Positions 13,301 to 22,663 of a stretch of DNA of 36,290 nt are shown in pieces. Each line of letters begins with the position of its first letter. The stretch's first letter is position 1. The stretch lies in NCBI RefSeq assembly GCF_001039355.2, contig NW_019775964.1:115586-151875 (forward strand). The letters run 5' to 3'. A program made the position numbers and the translations under genes. The notes beneath the pieces were generated by a model. That model made no database searches. It was not told the DNA's origin and saw only the letters and a program-made list of their open reading frames with translations. Source of the stretch: Lingula anatina. Its lineage: Eukaryota; Brachiopoda; Lingulata; Lingulida; Lingulidae.

Positions 13301-16300
13301 CATCGTACTATGTTCTGTCTCCGTAATCCCGCTACGGGCCACGTCGGTGTAGCATGCCCTGGTAATGACTCCCAGCTCTATTTTAACTTTTTATTTTATT
13401 TTGAGATAGTAGCTGTGTGAAAATGGTTTGCTTGTTGCAACTTGTTAAGCGTGTTTATTAATTTTTATTTCTGTGAAATGCTTTCTGAGGGGTTTAGATC
13501 AGGCTGAAAAAAAAAGCTTCCAGCTTTGACCAATATTTGCAATAATAATAATTGCGTCTATTCATTAAAAGTTTGACTTTATTTGTTAGAGGTGTATCCC
13601 TTACAATTCCCATCGTTTTAGTTTTCGTAGCGCCTCTGAAAAGTGATAAATCAAATAAACTGATAAAGATGAGTGTTACAATAAAGATAAAAACGGGAAA
13701 GCATGAGATAGCTTTTAAACTGTAGCTTTAACTAATGTTTACATCCGACTGAAATAAAACATGGCGGCGCCTGCTGAGGACTGTGATAAATATAACCTAT
13801 TAAGGGGATGAATATGTCTACCTAAGACTTCTTCGATGCGGCTCTGCTGGTAAAGAATTGTCTACGTCACCGTCATGATCAGCTCAGTTTCATAATCAAT
13901 AGAGTGGATGGGTGTGTGACATCCGTACCGTTGGTTGGCCCTAATATGATATGAAATCATGTGAATCCGATAGGTATTTTTATTTGGATTCTCACGTTTA
14001 TGAAATGAAGTTTAATTCTTATTTTGGTCATTCCTCACGTGTTTTATTTGTTTGAACTTCCTCAACATAAAAGCTGTCTGTGTGCGAGATAACGTATTTT
14101 ATTTAATATTTGTATGCTGATTCAGTTTTAGTGTGCATCAGAACGACACGTCGACACGAAATACTCATCTTAACCACACTTATATCGCGTTTTTATTCAT
14201 TTTTCCCAGGATGACTAATGTTGACATCACGTTTTGTATTCTTTCAAATCACTTCATCCGAATGCAATTACTAGATCAGTGTTTGAATAATAGGATCCTG
14301 GCCGTATCTTGCCATCAGAAGCTGATTTGCATGATCTTGAGTAATGATTTAGTTGTTACTGCAGTTGAAATGCTATAAACACGAAATATGAATGATATAA
14401 ACAATGTTGATCAACATAAAATACGCTTCATATTGGTTTCGAAGATAATCTCACTTGCTCTTATTTGTCCACATTGTTTTTAACGTGGTGCCACTCAACC
14501 CAAAATTTCATCAAATAAAATGACATACTGTGATTTTATGTTTTGCTTAAACTTGGTCTCCCTTATTACTGTTGTGTGGGTTATATGTCAAGACGTTGCG
14601 TGTTGCGTCTGTCCTTTAACGCAGCTAGAAATAATTACCGGATGTCTGAAGAACAAATAAACGGAATCTCTTTTTTTTTTCAGATATTCGATCTTCGCTC
14701 TCTTTCTGGGGAAATATTCCGAGATCTTCCAGTAACTGCAGACAAGATAGGACAACTACTGACGGGTAAAACCTCTCTCCTTAACCGCTACGAAGTGGGA
14801 AGCCTTAACAGTAGCCGCGACGCTGACCGCACCCTCCTCTCTGAGCTGCAGTTAATAGAAGAAATAATGAGCAAGGTGATTAAAAACTTACCATAACTGG
14901 TTCATTAATATATTGTTCTCAGCATTGAAGTCCTCACTTTCTCCTTATTTATTTATTTATTTATTTATTTTTATAAGTGACCAGGAATGATATTCCGCAT
15001 CAGAACCTATTTTGCATATATTTTACGAAACATGTTCATCTTTATTAAACCTCATTAAGTCGCAAGTTACATTACATTAAGATCAGGTTATGAAGTACAG
15101 AGCGGATTACCCATATTAAGACGGGAAAGAAGAGAGAAGAATACGGGGGAAATTAATATCAGAAAATGATGTCGTTTTTAACAAATCTCCTACCCACCGT
15201 CTTGCAATTTCCAGGTTTCCAAGAATGCTGCCCAGATCCAGGACAACGTTCCCGACTTCTACAGTTTTGCCGTGTCCGGGTACCGGGCCGTTGTTGACCA
15301 GTATGGTGACCAGTCCGAGCAGGCCAGAGACGCGGCCCACTTGATCTCTAAGTATTTGGAACAGGTAATTTTATTTATTTATTTATTTATTGGCTAGTGC
15401 AGCAGGAATGTTACTTGGCTAGGAACTGTGGCCCATTTCCCATTTGTACTTTGTACAGGTGACATTCGTCCCATATACTGCCCCTGCCTCGATACTCCTT
15501 GTGTAACGAAACTGAGTGTCCGTGTAACAGAAAGTCTGCCTTCCATTTAGATATAAAAGATAAGGTTAGCTTGAGTGGGTCAAAATCTAGGGCGAGGCTT
15601 ACCTGTACAAATGAATGGGAAGTGAGCTGTATCATGGGGGACTCTCTGTCACGCTACACCGGCTTACTCTAACCAGTGCAGACCACAGGGACCTCGGACT
15701 TAAATTGCTAGGACAGGTGAACCTTTCAAACGTGGCCCAAGCTCATTCTAGAATACAAAAAGAAATAAAAAATGTTTTGTTAAGTCATAATTTAAGATGT
15801 GTATGTTTTAAATGATCGTCTAAAACTGATGACAAAATCGATAGTCGTCGTTAAGTACTAGAACATGAAGCAGTTTTACATTCTGGACATGAGACACACA
15901 ATATCGATTTTCCTCGATTTATTTTGCTCTGGAATCTAAATATACTATGTTATGAAGTGTTTGTTCGTGCCGTGAAAGCCGAAAAATCAATAACTGTATC
16001 ACTTATTGAAAATAACATCATACGTGTTTGTTCAAACCCGCGTGTTATGAAACAAAAAAGGTCGTGGTCGCATGGTGGTCAGGGTTCAAGACGAGCTCCA
16101 TCCGACCTTAGGCTGCATTCAGAACAGCAGACTTACTAGTCCGCGGGCCAAATATGGCGACCGACTAAAACGCTTTAGACTAATAGACACGGAATAGATT
16201 CGGGGGGGGGGGGGGGGGGGGGGAAGGGAGTATTCAAGTGGGTCGGCCATATTTGTCCCGTGGGCTAGTTAGTCCTCTGTTCTGAATGCGGCCTTAAATG

Positions 16301-18108
16301 CAACCAATTTCATTTCGACAAGACGAAAAGTAAGGTTGTAAACATTAGGGCGTTCTTTTTATCATAGTGATTTTAATTTTTGTATGTATTTAAAGTTATA
16401 AACCCTTATGGCTGAGATGTAATGTAGACATGCTTAGAACTTTTGTTTTTATTTTTCAGTTGACAGATCGTTTCAAGGCGCTGTACAGAGGCAGTGTGGT
16501 GGTGGAGGTGGTTACGCTGCCAAGTCTGCGCCAGGCTCTGGCTAGGAAGACTAGATCTCTGTTAGCAACTCAGGTACTGTACGCATCGTGAAGGCTTTGT
16601 CACACCTGGCGTTTAACACCAACGTGTGAAAAAATTTGCCCATACCGTACGCAGATAAATGCAAATGGCTCGTAAGACCTACGACGTATGCGTCTCGAGT
16701 GCGCAGGTAAACTGGTGCACGTTCGCATACCCGGAGAGAATGAGAGAGAGAGAGAGAGAGGGAGGGAGAGAAACTGTTTTGAGCAGGTCTAAAAACAATT
16801 CTGTTCGGTGCTTGTAAAAACCTGTGATTTTATACGCTCAAAGTTGTGCGTGCAATCGATTTTACACACGATACTCGTAAGTATCTCTTTACACTAAGTG
16901 AGACAGACGCATAAAACAGTGGCGCACTGTTACAGGTACGTGTTCCCCTGTGATACGTATTCACACGCGCACGCAAACTTCTTCGACGCACCTTGCATAC
17001 AACTCTTTGTATGAGAAAATTTCGATACATTTCGTGTTGTAGTACACCTACATACACACACTAAAAAAAAAACAGTCGGATGAAGAAAAGAAATAAAAGG
17101 ATAAAAACATTTGCGACTTTCTGGTGTGTAACCGCATTTAACCGCAGGAATTTGTGTTAATGCATCAAATTAGGAAATTAAACGCCAGGGGATGAAGCTA
17201 TTTATTATTTTTTATTTGTGGTATTTCTTGTGACTAGAGACGTGTAACATTTTGTCAAATTAATTGCTGTCTGTAACGAACCGGAATGTCGTTGAAAGAG
17301 CAAACCTCACTTAACAACATTTGCCCTTTATCAAATGGCACTGCATGTTTTGCTGATAGGTTTGTTTTGCAGAAGTATAGGTGTTTCTTCAGTTTTGAAT
17401 TCGATCTGTTTTTAGTTTTAATAGGGATTATAAGGTCATTAGCAAAGTACATTTTCTAACCAGTGATAGACAAAGATACGGCATAAAAGACTGGAAATGC
17501 ACTTCCCTGTTTGTGGACACCTCCTTTGAATTAGTAGCAACATTTTTGGCTTTTCCTTTCTCGATGACGCCATTCCACGTCGACACATGTACTAGTTGGA
17601 TCGGCCCAACTCTGCGGGAGCTATCGATAAGTGCAATCAGCTTAACTAGATGATATGCCTCCCCCAGCTAAGGAGCGATTAACTTTCGTGTGCGCTCGGC
17701 ATAATTACTGCCTTAGCTGCTCGAGGAGGCGTGTCAGACAATATTAATCTGATTATACTGATTGCACTAAGCGAGAATGCCCCGAAGAGTTGGTCTGATG
17801 CTTGCTCCCTATTTCGCTGAACGTTAAACGCAAGTAAATCGTTATCCTAGTTGAAATTTCAACGAAAACATATTCGTTGGACTGAACCCGAAACTTCCTC
17901 CTTCCAGGTCGGGGAAACAGAGGAGGAGAAGTACAACCTGGCCAGCGTGTACGACGAGAACTTCCCGGTCATCTTTAACATCTGGGTGTGGTTCATGATC
18001 TTCTTCTTCCTGGGCATCTACGGCATCGTGTACACGATGATCTACATGGACCCCGGCAAGGACAGTATCATCTACAGGATGACCGCTACCAGGATCAAGA
18101 AAGAATAA
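7305..18108 (+). CDS. ATP6AP2: (pro)renin receptor / V-ATPase accessory protein 2, 8 exons, 363 aa
   Basis: The product is a type I membrane protein of V-ATPase assembly, also implicated in Wnt/planar polarity signalling and, in vertebrates, prorenin binding. Coding exons: 7305-7365, 8529-8662, 10011-10148, 12526-12627, 14684-14875, 15215-15364, 16460-16573, 17908-18108. All joins have GT/AG and keep frame; from exon 3 on, every exon is a multiple of three. The start ACAATGG precedes a signal peptide (MADVVHSVAISVCLVFFLVIG). Family landmarks in order: a luminal region with IPDV-like VPDVISLTYGF and KRPKANVLIAV; SELQLIEEI near residues 193-201; DQYGDQSEQARDA in exon 6; a furin-type RKTR at 288-291, aligned with human RKTR at 275-278; a membrane segment about 317-341; and the tail MDPGKDSIIYRMT, nearly identical to vertebrates. 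Human protein is 350 aa. Exons 6-8 look more GC-rich than exons 1-5. Identity is very secure; minor uncertainty concerns unseen 5' non-coding exons. Confidence 0.97.
8407..8426. repeat. poly(A) tract in ATP6AP2 intron 1
   Basis: A simple A run. Intron 1 (7366-8528) otherwise holds AT-rich sequence and a short CT-rich tract near 7915-7955, with nothing else recognised. Confidence 0.7.
9426..9669. mobile_element. hairpin (MITE-like) element A2 in ATP6AP2 intron 2
   Basis: The element begins CCCCATTCCCATAGACACCA and ends with the inverted counterpart GGTGTCCTTGGAAATGGGG. The inner arms carry GATCGATCCAACTCTGCAGG and its inverted partner GCAGAGTTGGATCGACCC, then GTGCAATCAGCTTAACTGAA and its partner. 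The arm sequence GCAATCAGCTTAAC is shared with copy A3 (17596-17800), and a variant occurs in A4 (21926-21998). No coding capacity. Confidence 0.8.
10309..10336. repeat. (GT)n microsatellite in ATP6AP2 intron 3
   Basis: About 14 uninterrupted GT units follow a T-rich stretch. The rest of intron 3 (10149-12525) is AT-rich with a C-rich/CT tract at 11614-11665, a poly(A) at about 10771-10786 and no recognised gene. Confidence 0.9.
12679..12712. repeat. poly(T)-poly(G) tract in ATP6AP2 intron 4
   Basis: About 22 T are followed immediately by about 10 G, some 50 bp after the exon 4 donor. It is low-complexity sequence, likely length-variable and hard to sequence. Confidence 0.85.
12755..12933. 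mobile_element. hairpin (MITE-like) element B1 in ATP6AP2 intron 4
   Basis: The element starts AACCGGTGTAACAGGAATGG and ends with the inverted match CCATTCCTGTCGCACCGGTT. The terminal repeats are about 26 bp. The internal part (GACGTTCGTCCCATATACTA, then AACCCCAATATTCCAACTAA) recurs in B4 at the end of the window in opposite orientation. At 179 bp with no coding capacity, it is a short non-autonomous transposon by structure; the superfamily cannot be assigned. Confidence 0.8.
12934..14683. other. remaining part of ATP6AP2 intron 4, nothing recognised
   Basis: This 1.7 kb stretch is intronic and mostly AT-rich. A start-like AAACATGGCGGCGCC near 13760 opens only about 16 codons with no donor, and is not called. 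No further repeats or exons could be supported. Confidence 0.5.
15396..15662. mobile_element. hairpin (MITE-like) element B2 in ATP6AP2 intron 6
   Basis: The left part GGCTAGGAACTGTGGCCC and TGTACAGGTGACATTCGTCC matches copy B3 (32235-32403). The right part (TACAAATGAATGGGAAGTGA and GTCACGCTACACCGGC) is the inverted form of the left arm, giving a diverged inverted repeat. The ends are approximate because the arms have drifted. It lies just downstream of a (TTTA)n tract that follows the exon 6 donor. Confidence 0.6.
16107..16296. mobile_element. hairpin (MITE-like) element C1 in ATP6AP2 intron 6
   Basis: The left arm CTTAGGCTGCATTCAGAACA, then ACTAGTCCGCGGGCCAAATA, is mirrored by the right arm ending TGTTCTGAATGCGGCCTTAA. 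The arms are about 58 bp. The loop contains a run of 22 G (16202-16223). The same arm core (CATTCAGAACA, CCAAATATGG) recurs in C2 and C3. No coding capacity. Confidence 0.85.
16742..16770. repeat. (GA)n microsatellite in ATP6AP2 intron 7
   Basis: A GA repeat grades into GGGA units. It lies in intron 7 (16574-17907), which also holds element A3. Confidence 0.85.
17596..17800. mobile_element. hairpin (MITE-like) element A3 in ATP6AP2 intron 7
   Basis: The left arm TTGGATCGGCCCAACTCTGC, then GTGCAATCAGCTTAACTAGA, is matched by right-arm sequence ACTGATTGCACTAAGCG and GAAGAGTTGGTCTGAT in inverted orientation, with many mismatches. It is close to A2 in sequence, so both belong to one family. It is an older copy than A1 by arm divergence. 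Confidence 0.75.
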
Positions 18109-20390
18109 TCGGGGAGACCTAGCCGCGTTTAGACCTATCGGTGTGGATCGGGGGCATAGTGAAACTACAGTAACAGACTGGTGGTTTTGGTTGAGAGATG
18201 TAATAACTGTCTTCTCTGATGTGTCTAAACGTGACAAGGGACGGGGGAGTCAGGCGTTATTGCAAAGAAATCAGTATTTTTTGGAATGATAATTGTAATT
18301 GTTTCTTGTTGTCGTGGTGACAGCATGAATTTGTTTCACTAAAGAGGAGACGGAAACGTTTGTAAAGGGATGTAAAATATGTGGAGATTTATTTATTGAA
18401 AGAACATGACCCAATTGCACGTTAAGACGTTACATTACTGCAGCAAACACGTCACGATGGGATTACGTCATAACATATATCTTGGTATCACGTGGTCAGA
18501 GCGGGACGTGTTTACTAGTCCAGAACAGATTTGGCAGCATCTTGAGGCTATGGTTCTAGATTTCAGATGTCGTACTTTGCTAGCGTCAGTACACGTGTGT
18601 GTACCGACAAGCGGATCTGCCTAACGAAGCATTCATTAGCCAACGAATTCTCGTCTCAAGGTCCATAAACAATTATCTCTCTTTAAAAATTTTGGGTAAA
18701 CTTTACGGGCGACTTGGCAAAGACAAATCACTAGTAGCGCATGAGTGTTTTGTATAAATGATCCCAATCCCAGTTTCCCAAAACATTTCGAAACTTCCTA
18801 TTATATATGATTTTTTAATGTCGTCTACTTACTGCAAATATCAGGTGATAAAAGTAAGCAAATGATATAAGTGTGCTTGTCTCACTTTTAAATATGTATA
18901 AGTTGATGATGATTGTAGAAAAGTTTGCACATTTTTGATGATAGTAACTGGCCCAGCAACGATTTCGGTTTTCTTTGAAATTTTTGTCTGTCAGTTTGGA
19001 AATAGCAGTCGACTATATGATATGTACTTTAATCTCTGCCCAGGTAAGAAATCATTACATAAGAGCGCTAGTTTATATCTAGTTTCACCTATATCTAGTT
19101 TCGCACAAAAAAAAATGAGTGGAAAAAAAATGTCAGCTTTTTTATGGGGTTAAGATGGTGTTTTTGGTCAATCAAAGGGCATCAAGGAATATGTTTGCAA
19201 TCCAACTACATATTAGCAAATACTTCAGTTTTTCTATGGTTTGAAAGTGAATTACGATTATTTGTTGCGTTAATGTTAAGTCAATCATGTTAATCAAATA
19301 AGCACAGTGGTTGCACAATGCAATAGCACTCGCATGTAGGGGCAGGGTGCACTGGTATCAAAACAATTGGCGTTGATCATAATTATAATGGCAGCGGGAG
19401 GGGTTTTCATTGCCAGGGTTTCATAGTTTTAAGGTTCGAGTATCGTTGCGTATATCTACAGTTGTTACCCCGGGTTTTGTCGTTCTGACGGCGACATGGC
19501 TTTGGGAAGTTAAGTCAACATCAAATTCAGATGACCGCTGTGGCATGTGCATTTAGTCGATAACAGTGTGTTTGGGCCTGTGTGAAAGGAATACGAATCC
19601 TTCGCTCTGAAACCCTGGCTATATATTGTACACTACTTATGAGTTAACACAAAGCAAATACTGAAAAGCAATAACTGTGATACAAAGGTTGACGTACGTA
19701 TCTAATAGCATGGTTATCATTATTATTATTATTACCATATATAATTATTGCCTGGGCACAGTTTTGTCAGCAGCTTTAATGAAATATTACATTTTGGTCA
19801 AGGTTTTGGGATTGCAATAAGGTTTAAGTAATGACATGATTTGGGATCCACAACTTGTTCATAAAGGGTCACTGTATCACTTTCAATTGTCAATCGTGGT
19901 AATGGAGGACCCTTTCAAATATTACTTAGTTTGTAATGAGGTAGTATTTCAAATTTATCCTAGCTGTTATTCATGAAATATCAAAAGGTGTGAATTTTTT
20001 GTAAATAATGTATTCTAAATGTGCAATACCGCTTATGTCTTGTACTTTACTGCGTTGCTAGAGCGCTTAGAAAGTGGTGCTAGGAATGACGAAAATTGCA
20101 AGTTAGACGCTAGATGGCAGTGTGTGTGACTGAAGTATAGACACTAGGTGGCACTAGAAGACAGGTCACGTGTGACTTACCAATGTTTATTTCAGTTTCA
20201 GTGTATTGATGTACATTTCAGGTTAAGGTTCGTTGAGACATTCCATTGAGGATCCCATGTAAAATATTCAGTGTACAGTTAAAGAAGGTGTTCAGCATGT
20301 GTAAACTTTCGCACATTGGGTAGTGTGTGTTGTTGATCACCATGTACTTACCTTGTATACAAGCCAATAAAGAATTTAAACCGAGTTTTG
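18109..20390 (+). other. ATP6AP2: probable 3' UTR of ATP6AP2
   Basis: After the TAA stop at 18106-18108, no further exon and no earlier AATAAA were found until 20366. A single long 3' UTR of about 2.3 kb is the simplest reading. It contains T-rich and ATT-rich patches. No overlapping gene is supported. Confidence 0.55.
20366..20371 (+). terminator. ATP6AP2: candidate poly(A) signal of ATP6AP2
   Basis: AATAAA within CAAGCCAATAAAGAATTT, followed about 15-25 bp later by the GT-rich GAGTTTTGGTTTTC, which suits a downstream cleavage element. It is the only canonical hexamer I found between the stop codon and the next gene's upstream region. Confidence 0.6.
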
Positions 20391-20433
20391 GTTTTCATTG
20401 CTAATTTGAGATATGTTTAGTCTTTTGCTATTA

Positions 20434-20434
<1 letters not shown>

Positions 20435-20490
<56 letters not shown>
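20435..20490. repeat. (TTA)n microsatellite
   Basis: About 18 TTA units shortly after the presumed end of ATP6AP2. Confidence 0.92.
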
Positions 20491-20492
<2 letters not shown>

Positions 20493-21206
20493 AGATTTAT
20501 ATTACTGATCGCGCGCGTTCAAATATTCTAATTTTTTTCTTTAAAAGAAACCAGTCACATTTAATAGTAATTTTTTTACAGTTTATTTATATTGGGGGGT
20601 ACCCCATTTGTTTAAAATTAATGTCAACGTAGACGTATTGAAATCGATAGCCTAGCACAACGCCTCTCCTCTGCTCTATGGAAAGGCCAGTTTCCGTGCT
20701 ATACTTGCAGCTCCCTCTATTGAAAAGAACCGGCATCACAGTGGAAGTTCGTTCTCGGTTCACCCTGGTTACATGTCACAAGCACGCACAATGTGCCTAG
20801 TGACTTTTACGAAATGAAATTGAAATAATTGTATTTTGTCGCGGCAATCTCCAGCACAAAAGAGCTTTTGTCTGAAACTTTCTATTTAGACTTTGTCACA
20901 CACTGGTTCTAAGGTTTCAGTCTGAAAATCAATAACAATTTCCGGATTACGCAAGATTTTATTTGTCGGGGACCCTTAAGATAAGGATAAGACGAGTAAT
21001 ATGTTTTTCTGTATGAGAATCCCCTGTGATTCAGGATCCTGTAACTTGTCCTTTATACGTGCCATTCTATGGCATTGCCATACTTAATATTTTAAGTGGA
21101 AAAATATCCAAATAAGTAAAACCGAAAGATGCCATTTGTGCTGTTTCAGTATAGGAAGCCACTTTCAGTTATATAAAAGAGGTAAAAATACCCCCCAATA
21201 CCCCCC

Positions 21207-21767
21207 NNNNNNNNNNNNNNNNNNNNNNNNNNNNNNNNNNNNNNNNNNNNNNNNNNNNNNNNNNNNNNNNNNNNNNNNNNNNNNNNNNNNNNNNNNNNNN
21301 NNNNNNNNNNNNNNNNNNNNNNNNNNNNNNNNNNNNNNNNNNNNNNNNNNNNNNNNNNNNNNNNNNNNNNNNNNNNNNNNNNNNNNNNNNNNNNNNNNNN
21401 NNNNNNNNNNNNNNNNNNNNNNNNNNNNNNNNNNNNNNNNNNNNNNNNNNNNNNNNNNNNNNNNNNNNNNNNNNNNNNNNNNNNNNNNNNNNNNNNNNNN
21501 NNNNNNNNNNNNNNNNNNNNNNNNNNNNNNNNNNNNNNNNNNNNNNNNNNNNNNNNNNNNNNNNNNNNNNNNNNNNNNNNNNNNNNNNNNNNNNNNNNNN
21601 NNNNNNNNNNNNNNNNNNNNNNNNNNNNNNNNNNNNNNNNNNNNNNNNNNNNNNNNNNNNNNNNNNNNNNNNNNNNNNNNNNNNNNNNNNNNNNNNNNNN
21701 NNNNNNNNNNNNNNNNNNNNNNNNNNNNNNNNNNNNNNNNNNNNNNNNNNNNNNNNNNNNNNNNNNN
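21207..21767. other. assembly gap (561 N)
   Basis: All bases are N. The gap is flanked by C-rich low complexity on both sides: AATACCCCCC before it, and alternating C-runs of 5-6 separated by A or T from 21768 to about 21810. The missing part is probably the same C-rich repeat. The gap length may be an estimate. Confidence 0.98.
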
Positions 21768-21810
21768 CCCCCCATCCCCCCAATCCCCCCTCCCCCCTCC
21801 CCCTCCCCCC
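21768..21810. repeat. C-rich low-complexity tract
   Basis: Runs of C separated by single A/T bases. The opposite strand carries G-runs able in principle to form a G-quadruplex. Together with 21191-21206 it brackets the assembly gap. Confidence 0.8.
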
Positions 21811-21925
21811 GGTCAACGATGTGACCCACAGATGACAGCGAAACATGCAACATTTGCAATCATCATAATCTATATATATCATAATCATAGTCTAAATACC
21901 AATTCCCAACGCAACTATCTTTCTA

Positions 21926-21998
21926 CGTAGATCGACCCAACTCCACAGGAACTGGCTGAATTCAATCAGATTAACACGCTTCCTCCTGGCGTTAAGTG
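21926..21998. mobile_element. partial A-family element (A4)
   Basis: GTAGATCGACCCAACTCCAC, then TTCAATCAGATTAAC and CTTCCTCCTGGCGTTAAG, match the left half of A2 and A3. No right arm follows, so the copy is truncated or its other arm has decayed. Confidence 0.6.
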
Positions 21999-22663
21999 GA
22001 ATATAGAAAAACTGCGATTTTATGTGTAGGCCTACATTTGAAACAAAAGGATAATTTAAAAGACTTTAAGTGGAGTTTTCTCTCTTTCTTTTTCTGTGGC
22101 ACACTTTATAGGTGAAAAAAATAATGTTTTTATTAAATGTGTGCATGAAATTTGTTTTAAATGCTTATCATTTTTACACTCATTTATAACATCATTGGTT
22201 TAATTTTATTTATCTATCTCGTCTTTTGGATCCAAATTTATTTACCATCTTTACCTTATCATCTTGAATCGTGAAGGACCCCATTGGAAAAAAGCGTTTT
22301 AATTTATTGTGCTGTGCTTGATGATTCATTTGTAGGTGATGTTTGTCTCATGTAGAGTTTATCTATAAACTCACTTATGATTCTAAACTAGACCTACATG
22401 CAGGCCTACTGAGCTCTATTTTTGTTCTGTTATCTTTCTAGTTCGTATTTTTAAAATAATTTGGAATAAAGTGCATCTTGGTTTTAAAAGAAAAAGCGTT
22501 GAAATTTCTGGGATAATCATTTTTTGCTATATAAACAGCCTTTAACGAATATATACGCCAAACGCTCAGTGAAGTAGTGACTTTCTGACTGCTAGGAGAG
22601 CTCTTTATTACGAGAAGGCTTGAAATAGATTTAAAAACCTCGGTTTCGTTTCCCACCACACAA

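Larger units (their letters stand above)
20391..22663. other. intergenic region between ATP6AP2 and UBXN7
   Basis: It holds a microsatellite, the assembly gap and a partial A-family element, listed separately, and should hold the UBXN7 promoter. No TATA box is evident just before 22664. The immediate 5' flank (TTTCCCACCACACAAATGG) looks like a short 5' UTR. Confidence 0.5.

Noticed and set aside
13760-13813. ATGGCGGCGCC start-like sequence in ATP6AP2 intron 4
   Set aside because: Opens only about 16 codons, has no donor, and lies between well-joined exons.
16602-17191. Possible larger inverted-repeat element with CCTGGCGTTTAA ends in ATP6AP2 intron 7
   Set aside because: Only about 12 bp of the ends match, and no second copy is seen; too weak to call.
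17842-18237. 131-codon minus-strand frame opposite ATP6AP2 exon 8
   Set aside because: It is the antisense shadow of a GC-rich, strongly conserved exon; no homology of its own.
21136-21930. Long open frames on both strands across the gap (237-264 codons)
   Set aside because: They are open only because N bases cannot form stops; the visible ends are C-rich low complexity.
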